The position numbers were made by a program, and so were the translations under genes. DNA of 64,000 nucleotides, taken from positions 248,001-312,000 of the forward strand of contig NZ_JAMBOE010000005.1 in assembly GCF_023715465.1 (NCBI RefSeq), in the 5' to 3' direction. Below the pieces are notes generated by a model. The model was not told the origin of the DNA and did not search any database. It worked only from the letters and a program-made list of their open reading frames with translations. Positions 7,634 to 16,050 of the stretch are shown in pieces; position 1 is the stretch's first letter, and every line of letters starts with the position of its first letter. This DNA is from Paenibacillus macerans (GTDB lineage: Bacteria > Bacillota > Bacilli > Paenibacillales > Paenibacillaceae).

Positions 7634-9667
7634 TCATATCCACAAATGAACGAGCAAATCAATCAACTTGATGCCGATGAACGGGGCAACAACGCCGCCT
7701 AAGCCGTATACGAGCAAGTTGCGGCTAAGCAGGCGCGAGGCGCTCATCGGCCGATAGGCGACGCCCCTCATCGCCAGCGGAATCAGCAGCGGGATGATAA
7801 TGGCGTTAAAGATCAAAGCCGATAGCACCGCCGAAAGCGGCGAGCCGAGTTTCATGATGTTCAAGGCTTCCATTTGCGGAATGGCCAGCATGAACATGGC
7901 CGGAATGATCGCAAAATATTTGGCGATGTCGTTGGCAATACTGAACGTGGTTAAGGCGCCGCGCGTCATGAGCAGCTGCTTGCCGATCGCCACCACCTCG
8001 ATAATCTTTGACGGGTCGGAATCGAGATCGACCATATTGGCCGCTTCCTTAGCCGCGGCTGTGCCGCTGTTCATCGCCAGCCCGACATCCGCTTGCGCCA
8101 ATGCCGGCGCATCGTTCGTACCGTCACCGGTCATCGCGACCAGCTTGCCTTCGGCCTGCTCGCGGCGGATCACGGCGATTTTATCCTCCGGCTTGCTCTC
8201 GGCGATAAAATCGTCGACGCCCGCTTCCCGGGCGATGGTCGCAGCCGTCAGCGGATTGTCGCCGGTGCACATGATCGTCTTGATGCCCATCGCCCGCAGC
8301 TGATCGAACCGTTCCCGCATGCCGGGCTTCACCGTATCCTTCAAATAAATGACACCGAATACTTGTTTATCGACCGCCACGGCTAGTGGGGTTCCGCCCT
8401 CCGAGGCGATGCGGCGGGCCTGTCTCTCCAACTCCTCCGGAATCCCCCCGCCTTGTGAGGCCACCCATTTACGAATGGCGTCAACCGCCCCTTTGCGCAC
8501 TTGGCGTCCGTCCTTCAGATCGACGCCGCTCATTCGCGTTTCCGCCTTGAATTCAACAAAACTGCCACCCTCGCCGAGCGAGGCGTCATAGGATTTCCCG
8601 TTTTTCTTCATCCACTCCAGTACCGAGCGGCCTTCCGGGGTTTCGTCCTGCACCGAAGATACCGCTGCCCAGGCAGCCGCCTCATCGTTTCCGGCGCCTC
8701 CAACCGGTATAATCTCGTTGGCCATCCGGTTCCCGAAGGTAATCGTTCCGGTTTTGTCAAGAATCATCGTGTTGATATCTCCCGCAGCCTCAACCGCTTT
8801 ACCGGATATCGCCAGCACATTGAACTGCGTCACCCGATCCATGCCGGCAATGCCGATGGCCGACAGCAGGCCCCCGATCGTCGTTGGGATCAAACAAACA
8901 AGCAAGGCGATGAGTACCGGAATTTCCAAATCAATATCCACATAAGAAGCGATCGGTCCAAGCGTCACGACGACGATCAGAAAAATAAGCGTCAGACTGA
9001 TCAACAGCGTATTAAGTGCAATTTCATTCGGCGTTTTCTGCCGTTTCGCGCCTTCGACAAGTGCGATCATCCGGTCGATAAACGTCTCCCCGGGATCGCT
9101 GGTAATTCTCACCTTAATCCGGTCGCTAATGACGCGCGTTCCGCCGGTGACCGAATTGAAATCGCCGCCCGCTTCCTTGATCACCGGCGCCGATTCGCCG
9201 GTAATCGCCGACTCGTCGACAGAGGCGAGCCCTTCGATCACTTCACCGTCACCGGGTATCATCTCCCCTTGAGAAACGACGACGATATCCCCCTTGCGCA
9301 GCTCCGTCGAAGGCACGGTTTTAACGCCATTGCCAACCACTTTGTTCGCGGTAATCTCTTTCTTCGTCCGCTTTAACGTATCGGCTTGTGCCTTGCCTCT
9401 ACCCTCCGCCAAGGCTTCCGCGAAATTGGCGAACAGTACCGTAAACAATAAGATCACAAACACAGTGAGATTAAAGCCGATGCGGTCCTCCGCATCGAAG
9501 TAACCAGGGAACACTGTCATCAGCAGTACGATGACTGTGCCAACCTCAACGACGAACATCACCGGATTTTTCATCATAACGGCCGGATTCAGCTTGATGA
9601 CGCTAGCCTTCAACGCTTGCGCAACAAGCGGACCGGAAAACATGCTTTTTTTACGTATTTCGTTCAT
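7634..9667 (-). CDS. kdpB: Potassium-transporting P-type ATPase subunit B
   Basis: A 677-residue P-type ATPase of the KdpB family, which hydrolyses ATP to drive potassium import through KdpA. Visible motifs are TGES in the actuator domain ([12 protein letters not shown]), the phosphorylation site [21 protein letters not shown] and the hinge [18 protein letters not shown]. Membrane segments lie near residues 35-80 and 220-275 and in the last 100 residues. Length is normal for the family. ATG start with GGGGTGA 7 bp upstream. A MITE-like repeat separates it from kdpA. Confidence 0.98.
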   Translation of the reverse strand: MNEIRKKSMFSGPLVAQALKASVIKLNPAVMMKNPVMFVVEVGTVIVLLMTVFPGYFDAEDRIGFNLTVFVILLFTVLFANFAEALAEGRGKAQADTLKRTKKEITANKVVGNGVKTVPSTELRKGDIVVVSQGEMIPGDGEVIEGLASVDESAITGESAPVIKEAGGDFNSVTGGTRVISDRIKVRITSDPGETFIDRMIALVEGAKRQKTPNEIALNTLLISLTLIFLIVVVTLGPIASYVDIDLEIPVLIALLVCLIPTTIGGLLSAIGIAGMDRVTQFNVLAISGKAVEAAGDINTMILDKTGTITFGNRMANEIIPVGGAGNDEAAAWAAVSSVQDETPEGRSVLEWMKKNGKSYDASLGEGGSFVEFKAETRMSGVDLKDGRQVRKGAVDAIRKWVASQGGGIPEELERQARRIASEGGTPLAVAVDKQVFGVIYLKDTVKPGMRERFDQLRAMGIKTIMCTGDNPLTAATIAREAGVDDFIAESKPEDKIAVIRREQAEGKLVAMTGDGTNDAPALAQADVGLAMNSGTAAAKEAANMVDLDSDPSKIIEVVAIGKQLLMTRGALTTFSIANDIAKYFAIIPAMFMLAIPQMEALNIMKLGSPLSAVLSALIFNAIIIPLLIPLAMRGVAYRPMSASRLLSRNLLVYGLGGVVAPFIGIKLIDLLVHLWI

Positions 9668-9702
9668 GGCAACTTCACCCCATTTTCTTACTTAACGTGC
9701 GT

Positions 9703-9862
9703 GTTCAAAAAGTCGGGTTTTCAGGATCGAGAAGGTTGGATGAAGCTAGGGACTGAGTAGCGGAGCGTAGCTGGAGGCTACGTGAGCAACGGAAGGCCCG
9801 GCTGAATTCAAGATTCGATGTCGAATCCACTTCATGATCTGCTTCGTCCTGGAAAGACGACT
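9703..9862. mobile_element. MITE-like repeat, one end truncated, inside the kdp operon
   Basis: It begins with GTTCAAAAAGTC and is nearly identical, in opposite orientation, to the element at 63073-63239. Shared features include a GAGTAGCGGAGCGTAG block and GAATTCAAGATTCGATGTCG. The far end stops at GACGACTC directly against the kdpA stop codon, without the expected TTTTTGAAC, so that end has been lost. No reading frame of its own is visible. Confidence 0.7.
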
Positions 9863-9863
9863 C

Positions 9864-11543
9864 TTAACGAATTGTCAGATGCTCAGCGACTGGCCCCAGG
9901 ACAATCACCGGCAGGAAAGTCAATGCGCCGATCAAAATGACAGTCCCGATCAGCAGGCAGGTGAACAGCGCGTTATCCGTGCGGAACGTGCCGATCGTCT
10001 CCGGCACCCACTGCTTGCGCGTCAACGATCCGGCGACGGCGAGCATCGCAATCATCGATATATACCGCCCGAAAAACATTACCAGGCCGGTCGTCATGTT
10101 CCAAAACGGCGTATTGTCCGCCAGCCCCTCGAAGCCAGAGCCGTTGTTTGCAGCCGACGACGTATATTCGTACAGCACCTGCGTGATGCCGTGGAAGCCG
10201 GGATTCGAAATCGCCCCTTTGCCGAGATCGGTCAGGAAGGCGATCGCCGTCGGTGCCAGGATGATGAACGGGTGCGCCAGAATCGCAATCGCGATCAGCT
10301 TCATCTCGCGCGGCTCAATCTTCCGGCCAAGGAACTCCGGCGTACGGCCGACCATAAGCCCGCAGATGAACACGGCGAGTATGGCGTACATCAGCATATT
10401 GACTAGCCCAACGCCTTTTCCGCCGAATACAACGTTCAGCATCATCTCCGCCAGCGGCACAAGACCGCCGAGCGGGGTCAGCGTATCGTGCATATTGTTG
10501 ACCGTGCCGGTCGTCGCCGCCGTGGTCACGGTAGTGAACAGCGCGGATTGAGCGATGCCGAAGCGCACCTCTTTCCCTTCCATGCTGCCCTGAGAAGCAT
10601 CGATGCCAAGCGCGTTCAGCACCGGATTGCCGCTCTTCTCGGCGGTGTAAGCAACGGTAAGGAACACAAGGAACAAGACCATCATCGCCGAAAATATAAC
10701 CCAACCCTGCTTCCGGCTTTTCGCGAATCTGCCGTACATGAAGGGCAGCGACGCGGCCAACGACCACATCGACAGGATCTCAATCACATTGGTCAACGGG
10801 TTCGGATTTTCAAACGGATGCGACGAGTTAGCGCCCATGAAGCCGCCGCCGTTGGTGCCCAGATGCTTGATCGACTCCAGCGAGGCGATTGGCCCGATCG
10901 CAATCTGCTGATTCGCGCCTTCAAGCGTCGTTACCGTCAGCGTAGACCCAAGCGTCTGCGGCACCTGCAGTGCGACCAGTACGAGCGTGACGATCAACGC
11001 CAGCGGGAAGAAAATCCGCGTATGCGCCTTAACGAAATCCTCAAAGAAATTGCCCAAGGTTTTGCCCTTGCTCGTAATGCCCCGGACAAACGCGACTGCG
11101 ACCGAGAGGCCCGTAGCCGCCGACGTAAACATCATCATCATGATCACAGCCATTTGCGAGAAGTACGTCAGCCCCGTCTCGCCGCTGTAATGCTGCAGAT
11201 TTGTGTTCGTAATGAAGCTGATCACCGTGTTCATCACCAGCGTCGGCTCCATATTGCCGATACCGTTGGGATTCAACGGCAAGCCGCTCTGCACCCGCAG
11301 CAGCAAGTAACTTACCGCGACGAGCATAAGGTTGGTTGCGATAAAGCTGATCGCGTACCGCTTCCAGCTCATGCCCGCGCGATGCTTCAGCCCGATGGCC
11401 GCATAAATGGGTTTCTCGGCCCACCCGAATATTTTATCCGTGCGGTTGGGTTCGTTAGAGAAAACGTAATATAAATAATTACCGAGCGGTTTGGCGATCA
11501 GCATTAAAATGCCGATTACGATTGCGATTTGCAGTATATCCAT
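9864..11543 (-). CDS. kdpA: Potassium-transporting ATPase subunit A (channel-like subunit)
   Basis: A 559-residue integral membrane protein with about ten transmembrane helices, the normal KdpA length. The selectivity-filter signature HLGTNGGGFMGANSSHPFENP-type sequence is near residue 230. Further filter loops are visible as TTAATTGTVNNM and TSSAANNGSGFEG. KdpA binds and passes potassium and belongs to the same channel-like superfamily as KtrB and TrkH. ATG start with GGGAGGAACGGTC upstream. The kdpF gene precedes it by 64 bp. Confidence 0.98.
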   Translation of the reverse strand: MDILQIAIVIGILMLIAKPLGNYLYYVFSNEPNRTDKIFGWAEKPIYAAIGLKHRAGMSWKRYAISFIATNLMLVAVSYLLLRVQSGLPLNPNGIGNMEPTLVMNTVISFITNTNLQHYSGETGLTYFSQMAVIMMMMFTSAATGLSVAVAFVRGITSKGKTLGNFFEDFVKAHTRIFFPLALIVTLVLVALQVPQTLGSTLTVTTLEGANQQIAIGPIASLESIKHLGTNGGGFMGANSSHPFENPNPLTNVIEILSMWSLAASLPFMYGRFAKSRKQGWVIFSAMMVLFLVFLTVAYTAEKSGNPVLNALGIDASQGSMEGKEVRFGIAQSALFTTVTTAATTGTVNNMHDTLTPLGGLVPLAEMMLNVVFGGKGVGLVNMLMYAILAVFICGLMVGRTPEFLGRKIEPREMKLIAIAILAHPFIILAPTAIAFLTDLGKGAISNPGFHGITQVLYEYTSSAANNGSGFEGLADNTPFWNMTTGLVMFFGRYISMIAMLAVAGSLTRKQWVPETIGTFRTDNALFTCLLIGTVILIGALTFLPVIVLGPVAEHLTIR

Positions 11544-11607
11544 GACCGTTCCGTTCCTCCCACTGTTATAGGTAGTTCAAATTGAACTTTCACCATAAGC
11601 AAACTCA

Positions 11608-11685
11608 TTAAAACTTTTCCGGATGAAGCAGCGCATAGATTAGATAGATCAGCAATGCAAACGTAAAAATCAACACGATGGTCAT
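11608..11685 (-). CDS. kdpF: KdpF small membrane subunit
   Basis: A 25-residue peptide, MTIVLIFTFALLIYLIYALL followed by HPEKF. It is a single transmembrane helix ending in the typical LxxPEKF tail of KdpF, which sits in the KdpFABC complex and stabilises it. The ATG overlaps the stop of the upstream 37-residue gene by 4 bp (ATGA). Confidence 0.9.
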   Translation of the reverse strand: MTIVLIFTFALLIYLIYALLHPEKF

Positions 11686-11795
11686 TCGCGTTCGCCTCCC
11701 GTATCCTCCACCGTTTTACCGCACCAAACGACAAATCCAACTATAAGCGCGAAGGCGGCGGTCAACGTTAGTACCATCCAAATATCCAGCATCAT
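11682..11795 (-). CDS. Small single-helix membrane peptide upstream of kdpF
   Basis: A 37-residue peptide starting MMLDIWMVLTLTAAFALIVG, with one hydrophobic helix followed by a charged tail ending GGERE. GGAGGAGTGTC lies just before the two ATG codons, a strong ribosome binding site. Its stop overlaps the kdpF start, so the two are translationally coupled. Similar short membrane peptides occur beside kdpF in other bacteria, but I cannot assign a function. Confidence 0.75.
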   Translation of the reverse strand: MMLDIWMVLTLTAAFALIVGFVVWCGKTVEDTGGERE

Positions 11796-11811
11796 GACAC
11801 TCCTCCAATGG

Positions 11812-12216
11812 TTAATCCGTCAGGTGGCTGAGCAGAAACCCGACTTCCCCGCTTTTTGTATGCACCACGTAGGAAGCACCGAGTTGCTTATAAATCGCAT
11901 CCGGGTGCCACGCCGTCGTTACGACAGTTACCGCCCCGCACGACCATCGGGAAGCGGCCTGCAAATACTGGCAGCTCAGCGGCAAGCTGGTCTCAAAGAT
12001 AAACACGCGACCGATCGGAAATGCGGGCACCCCGCCCATTTGATTACGGGTGGTATTTACACGCAAAATCTCATCCACTCCCAATTCCCTCAGCAACTTT
12101 TCTTCCCTTTTATTATTGGTTAGGACCGCTACCGGGACTTTTCGGTACAACAGCAACTGAACGAAGTTTCTCCCCGCTTGATTGGAAGCGGCCACTAAAA
12201 TACGGCTTTTCTCCAT
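11812..12216 (-). CDS. Rossmann-like protein, first gene of the kdp transcript
   Basis: A 134-residue protein starting MEKSRILVAASNQAGRNFVQ. The first half alternates beta-alpha-beta, with a loop ASNQAGRN in place of a classical GxGxxG and the strand VPVAVLTNN, which looks like a degenerate nucleotide- or NAD-binding fold such as TrkA-N/RCK. The second half (GRVFIFETSLPLSCQ, AVTVVTTAWHPDAIY) is not recognised. GGGGGAGGAAATT before the ATG is a strong ribosome binding site. It lies between the c-di-AMP riboswitch terminator and the kdpF unit, so it is made together with the pump. A regulatory role is inference. Confidence 0.7.
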   Translation of the reverse strand: MEKSRILVAASNQAGRNFVQLLLYRKVPVAVLTNNKREEKLLRELGVDEILRVNTTRNQMGGVPAFPIGRVFIFETSLPLSCQYLQAASRWSCGAVTVVTTAWHPDAIYKQLGASYVVHTKSGEVGFLLSHLTD

Positions 12217-12249
12217 AATTTCCTCCCCCGGATCAAGGAAGAAGGCAAC

Positions 12250-12294
12250 AAAAAAGAAGCCTTGGAAAAGAGGAACCTTTTCCGCGGCTTCTTG
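12250..12294 (-). terminator. Riboswitch-linked terminator of the kdp leader
   Basis: On the minus strand AAGAAGCCGCGGAAAAGG pairs with CTTTTCCAAGGCTTC and is followed by TTTTTT. It lies just downstream of the c-di-AMP aptamer and before the first gene, as expected for a transcription-terminating expression platform. Confidence 0.85.
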
Positions 12295-12324
12295 CAGTCG
12301 ACCCGACCGGCCCGCGACAAAATG

Positions 12325-12480
12325 TTACCTCTCCACACGCTTACGAGGTTAGCTGACGGATTCGGGCGTGAGAGTCGCCCTACACCCGGCATTTGAAAAT
12401 GCCGAGTGATTCACCCCATGAAGCCGGCTAACGGCTTCCATTGGTTCCCCCGTTCCTTGTGTCTTTCAAGGATTCAGCGA
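12325..12480 (-). promoter_or_regulatory. c-di-AMP riboswitch (ydaO/yuaA type) of the kdp operon
   Basis: The minus strand reads, in order, ACGGGGGAACC, GGGGTGAATC, AGGGCGACTCTCACGCCC and GAATCCGTCAGCTAACCTCG. These are the conserved blocks of the ydaO aptamer. Ligand-bound ydaO RNAs normally promote termination, so high c-di-AMP, which signals ample potassium, should switch kdp off. The intrinsic terminator at 12250-12294 completes the device. Confidence 0.93.
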
Positions 12481-12499
12481 TACATGAAATCATCATTTT

Positions 12500-12660
12500 C
12501 AATTACAGCTAGCTGACGATTCGGGCGGTGAGAGGCGCCCTCCGTCTTTGACGAATGAGTTATGACCGATGATGTCGCCCCCAACGGTTTCGATCGGCTT
12601 GCTCTCACACAAGCTTCGGCTCGTTGACTTCGTATTCGATCGGCAAATCCATTCAGAATC
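12500..12660 (-). promoter_or_regulatory. Degenerate second ydaO-like sequence
   Basis: Just upstream of the good aptamer, the minus strand carries TTGGGGGCGACA, then AGGGCGCCTCTCACCGCCC and GAATCGTCAGCTAGC. These match the last ydaO blocks but with a missing base in GAATC(C)GTCAGC and a lost AACCTCGT end. It looks like a decayed tandem copy or a diverged variant. The remaining 12661-12935 is an AT-rich stretch that should hold promoters for both directions. Confidence 0.5.
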
Positions 12661-12935
12661 GAATGGCCATTCAATTCATGGATTGTATCTTACTCCTTAG
12701 CTAAATTGTTGTAAAACGATGCAGCTAGCATATCCGTGAAAAAAAGAAACTTTAAGATGAGGTTAGCGCTCTCAGAACATTAAATCTTTATTTTCCTCCC
12801 AAATACTCATGATTATATGGCTTTTCATGTATTTTTACGGAATTTTTACACCTATGAACGGTTTATTTTATTCCTTTTTTACATTACCTTGAACTATAGT
12901 TAGAAGCGGGAATATAGACGGACAGGAGGGGTTAC

Positions 12936-14489
12936 ATGTATAAGCCGGAATCGAGGTGGATGCAATGGAAGCCTTATGTAAGCATCACTTTGCTCATCAC
13001 TTTCATGACCGTCGCCATGCAGCCGTTCGGACTAGCGTTTGATTTAGTCAACATTGCACTTCTCTATTTGCTGCCCGTGCTATTGAGTGCCGCCCTCTGG
13101 GGACTGCGCCCAGCTCTTTACGCCGCAGTTATGGGAGTCTTGGCGTTCGATTTCTTTTTCGTTTCTCCAACTTTGAGTTTTACGATCGCGGACTTGCGCT
13201 ATCTGATCTCGTTTGGCGTTTATTTGGCAGTAGCCGCGTTAACGGCCAGCCTGGCGGTAAAGCTGAAGAGGCAGTTGCTATACTCTAAGCAGAGGGAGGA
13301 GCATACAGCCGCGCTCTACGTGCTTAGCCGGCAAATGAGCGATATCACGGATATTCATTCCCTGCTCAATAATGTTTCCCAGCAAGTTTCACAAACCATC
13401 GGTACGGAGATTGCGATTTATTTGCCGGGCGAACAAAGCAATTTAGTGCTGACCCACTGCTCCTCGGTTCATAGCGATTGGGGACAGGGCGAAACGGAAA
13501 AAGTGATGGCCAAGCTGGCGTTCGATCACGGCGAAGCGGTCGGATACGGAACCCATACCTTGAGAGATTCTCCAGGCCATTACCTGCCGCTGAGAACCGA
13601 AGACCGTGTGCACGGGGTATTGGCGCTCAATCTGAAAGACCGGAAAAGCGGGTTCACCACCGAGCAGCAGCGGATGCTGGATGCCCTGGGCGGTATGGCG
13701 GCCAGCGCCATTGCTCGCGTGAAACTGGCGGAAGAAGCCAAAATCGCTCATTTGACGGCTGAATCGGAACGGCTTCGCACAGCTATTCTGGATTCTGTTT
13801 CTCATGAATTGCGCACTCCGTTAGCCGCCATTATCGGCTCAGCAACCAGCCTTATCGAAGGAAATTCTCTTTTTTCTTCGGAGGATCGCACGGAATTGCT
13901 TCTTACCATTCGGGATGGCGCCCTCCGTATGAATCGGTTGGTCAAAAACCTGCTCAGCATGGTGCAGTTGGAAAGCGGAATGCTGCGTCTCAGAAAAAAT
14001 TGGTGTGATGTAGAAGATCTGATCGGCGTCACCTTGGCACAAGTCAAAGATTTTCAACAGCATCGAAAGCTTCGGGTAGACCTTCCAGCATCCGTTCCTA
14101 TGGTAATGGGCGATGAAATTTTGCTCGAGCAAATGCTGGTCAACGTGGTCAGCAACGCGATCAAATACAGTTCGGATTACAGCGATATTCTCATAACGGT
14201 AAGACCCGAGGACGACAAGCTTGTTATCCTTGTTTCCGATACGGGAATCGGACTTGCTGGTGACGAATACAGCCGGATCTTCGAAAAATTTTACCGTTCC
14301 GCTACTGCCAAGCAAGTGACGGGTACGGGATTGGGACTTGCCATTTGCAAGGGAATCGTGGAGTTGCACAATGGAACCATAACGGCGAAGCCGAATGAAC
14401 CGCAAGGGACCGTAATTAAAATTACACTGCCCCTAAGCAAGCAGTGCGGAGTACATTTAGAAGAAATGGAGGAGGATGGCTATAAATAA
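12936..14489 (+). CDS. kdpD: KdpD-type sensor histidine kinase lacking the N-terminal sensor module
   Basis: A 517-residue protein equivalent to the C-terminal half of KdpD. Residues about 15-110 form four membrane helices of the DUF4118 type. A GAF-like domain follows to about 260, then a phosphoacceptor helix with SHELRTPLAAIIG (His near 290) and an ATPase domain with NVVSNAIKYSS, SDTGIGL and GTGLGLAICKGIVELH. The N-terminal KdpD/USP part is missing and is encoded on the other side of the intergenic region (3782-6124). It should phosphorylate the KdpE encoded next, with which it overlaps by 14 bp. ATG start after GGACAGGAGGGG. Confidence 0.92.
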   Translation: MYKPESRWMQWKPYVSITLLITFMTVAMQPFGLAFDLVNIALLYLLPVLLSAALWGLRPALYAAVMGVLAFDFFFVSPTLSFTIADLRYLISFGVYLAVAALTASLAVKLKRQLLYSKQREEHTAALYVLSRQMSDITDIHSLLNNVSQQVSQTIGTEIAIYLPGEQSNLVLTHCSSVHSDWGQGETEKVMAKLAFDHGEAVGYGTHTLRDSPGHYLPLRTEDRVHGVLALNLKDRKSGFTTEQQRMLDALGGMAASAIARVKLAEEAKIAHLTAESERLRTAILDSVSHELRTPLAAIIGSATSLIEGNSLFSSEDRTELLLTIRDGALRMNRLVKNLLSMVQLESGMLRLRKNWCDVEDLIGVTLAQVKDFQQHRKLRVDLPASVPMVMGDEILLEQMLVNVVSNAIKYSSDYSDILITVRPEDDKLVILVSDTGIGLAGDEYSRIFEKFYRSATAKQVTGTGLGLAICKGIVELHNGTITAKPNEPQGTVIKITLPLSKQCGVHLEEMEEDGYK

Positions 14490-15177
14490 ACATGGAGCCC
14501 GTATATTAATTGTCGATGACGAACCTCAAATTCGCAAGCTGCTGACGGTAACCTTACTGGCTCATCAGTATTCAATTCATGAAGCGTCCATGGGAGAGGA
14601 AGGAGTACTGCAAGCCTCATTGATTCATCCGGACCTGATCGTGCTGGATCTCGGATTGCCGGACATCTCCGGGATGGAGGTGTTGAATCGGATACGGGAC
14701 TGGTCAAATGTGCCGATCATCGTACTGACGGCCAAAGACAGGGAAGAAGACAAGATCGTGGCCTTGGATAGCGGTGCCGACGATTATGTGACCAAACCGT
14801 TTAGCATGGGAGAACTGGTGGCCAGAATTCGCGTAGCACTGCGCCACGCCGCCAAATCGGCAAACGAACCTGTTCTTCGGATTGGTGGACTAACCATCGA
14901 TTTGGCGCAGCGAATTGTGGAAATGAATGGAGAACGGGTAAAATTGACCCCGACAGAATATGACCTGCTGAAAGTCCTGGCCTCGAACGCCGGGAAGATC
15001 GTAACGCAGCGGCAACTGCTTCAGGAAGTATGGGGCAGCCATCATGATGAGTCCGAAAGTCACTACCTGAGGATCTATATCGGACATCTGCGTAAGAAAC
15101 TGGAAGAAGATTCGACACAACCGAAGTTAATTGTTACGGAGCCGGGGATCGGATATCGCCTGCTTTCCGGGGAATAA
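14476..15177 (+). CDS. kdpE: KdpE response regulator
   Basis: A 233-residue OmpR-family response regulator. The receiver domain shows ILIVDDEPQIRK, the phosphorylated Asp in LIVLDLGLPDISG and the Lys in GADDYVTKPFSMGEL. The winged-helix DNA-binding domain ends with HYLRIYIGHLRKKLE and EPGIGYRLL, as in KdpE. It is coupled to the kinase gene by a 14-bp overlap; GGAGGAGG lies directly before the ATG. It should activate the divergent kdp promoter. Confidence 0.95.
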   Translation: MAINKHGARILIVDDEPQIRKLLTVTLLAHQYSIHEASMGEEGVLQASLIHPDLIVLDLGLPDISGMEVLNRIRDWSNVPIIVLTAKDREEDKIVALDSGADDYVTKPFSMGELVARIRVALRHAAKSANEPVLRIGGLTIDLAQRIVEMNGERVKLTPTEYDLLKVLASNAGKIVTQRQLLQEVWGSHHDESESHYLRIYIGHLRKKLEEDSTQPKLIVTEPGIGYRLLSGE

Positions 15178-15189
15178 TCCCGCATTAAA

Positions 15190-15232
15190 AATAAAGCAGG
15201 GGAACCACTCTCATGGCACCCTGCTTTATTAT
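15190..15232. terminator. Bidirectional terminator between kdpE and sdhB
   Basis: AATAAAGCAGGG and CCCTGCTTTATT form a 12-bp inverted repeat with a 17-base loop. A and T runs on both sides let it serve the converging kdpE and sdhB transcripts. Confidence 0.85.
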
Positions 15233-15252
15233 ATGCCTATATATAATTCCCC

Positions 15253-16038
15253 CTACTCCGTCAACCAGCGTTTAAACATCCGTTTCGTCGTATCCCGGTT
15301 CATCTCGGCGATCGAAGTGGTCAGCGGGATGCCTTTCGGGCAGGCGCGGACGCAGTTCTGCGAGTTGCCGCAGCCTTCGATGCCGCCGTCTTCCATCAGC
15401 GCGTCCAGGCGCTCGTCGGCGTTCATGGCGCCGGTCGGGTGCGCGTTGAACAGGCGCACTTGGGAAATGGCCGCCGGGCCGATGAAGTCCGTTTTCTCGT
15501 TGACGTTCGGGCAGGACTCCAGGCAGACGCCGCAGGTCATGCACTTCGAAAGCTCATACGCCCATTGGCGTTTTTTCTCCGGCATGCGTGGGCCTGGCCC
15601 CAAATCGTATGTGCCGTCGATCGGAATCCATGCTTTCACCCGTTTGAGGGCGTTAAACATCCGGCTGCGGTCGATGACCAAGTCGCGCACAACCGGGAAT
15701 GTCCGCATCGGTTCGATGCGCACCGGCTGCTCCAGTTGGTCGATCAGCGCCGCACAAGCCTGCCGCGGTTTGCCGTTGATGACCATCGAGCAGGCGCCGC
15801 AAACTTCCTCCAAACAGTTTGACTCCCAGCACACCGGAGCGGTGTGCTTACCTTGCTGGTTCACCGGGTTGCGCTGAATTTCCATCAAAGCGCTGATCAC
15901 GTTCATGTTCGGCCGATAGTCCAGCTCAAACTCCTCGGTATAAGGTTGGGAGTTCGGGTCGTCCTGGCGCGTAATGATAAATTTTACTTTTTTGCCTGAC
16001 TTTTGCTTTGCGGCTGCTTCCGTTTCTGCCATCGCCAT
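15253..16038 (-). CDS. sdhB: Succinate dehydrogenase iron-sulfur subunit
   Basis: A 261-residue SdhB. It has a [2Fe-2S] ferredoxin-like domain with CWESNCLEEVCGACSMV and two further cluster motifs, CMTCGVCLESCPNVN and CGNSQNCVRACPKGIP. It passes electrons from SdhA to the membrane cytochrome. The N-terminus has a short Lys/Ala-rich extension (MAMAETEAAAKQKSGKK). ATG start after GGAGGGGATAACC, 12 bp after sdhA. Confidence 0.97.
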   Translation of the reverse strand: MAMAETEAAAKQKSGKKVKFIITRQDDPNSQPYTEEFELDYRPNMNVISALMEIQRNPVNQQGKHTAPVCWESNCLEEVCGACSMVINGKPRQACAALIDQLEQPVRIEPMRTFPVVRDLVIDRSRMFNALKRVKAWIPIDGTYDLGPGPRMPEKKRQWAYELSKCMTCGVCLESCPNVNEKTDFIGPAAISQVRLFNAHPTGAMNADERLDALMEDGGIEGCGNSQNCVRACPKGIPLTTSIAEMNRDTTKRMFKRWLTE

Positions 16039-16050
16039 GGTTATCCCCTC

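Noticed and set aside
8501..11474. Plus-strand frames opposite kdpB and kdpA
   Set aside because: Antisense shadows of two strongly conserved genes.
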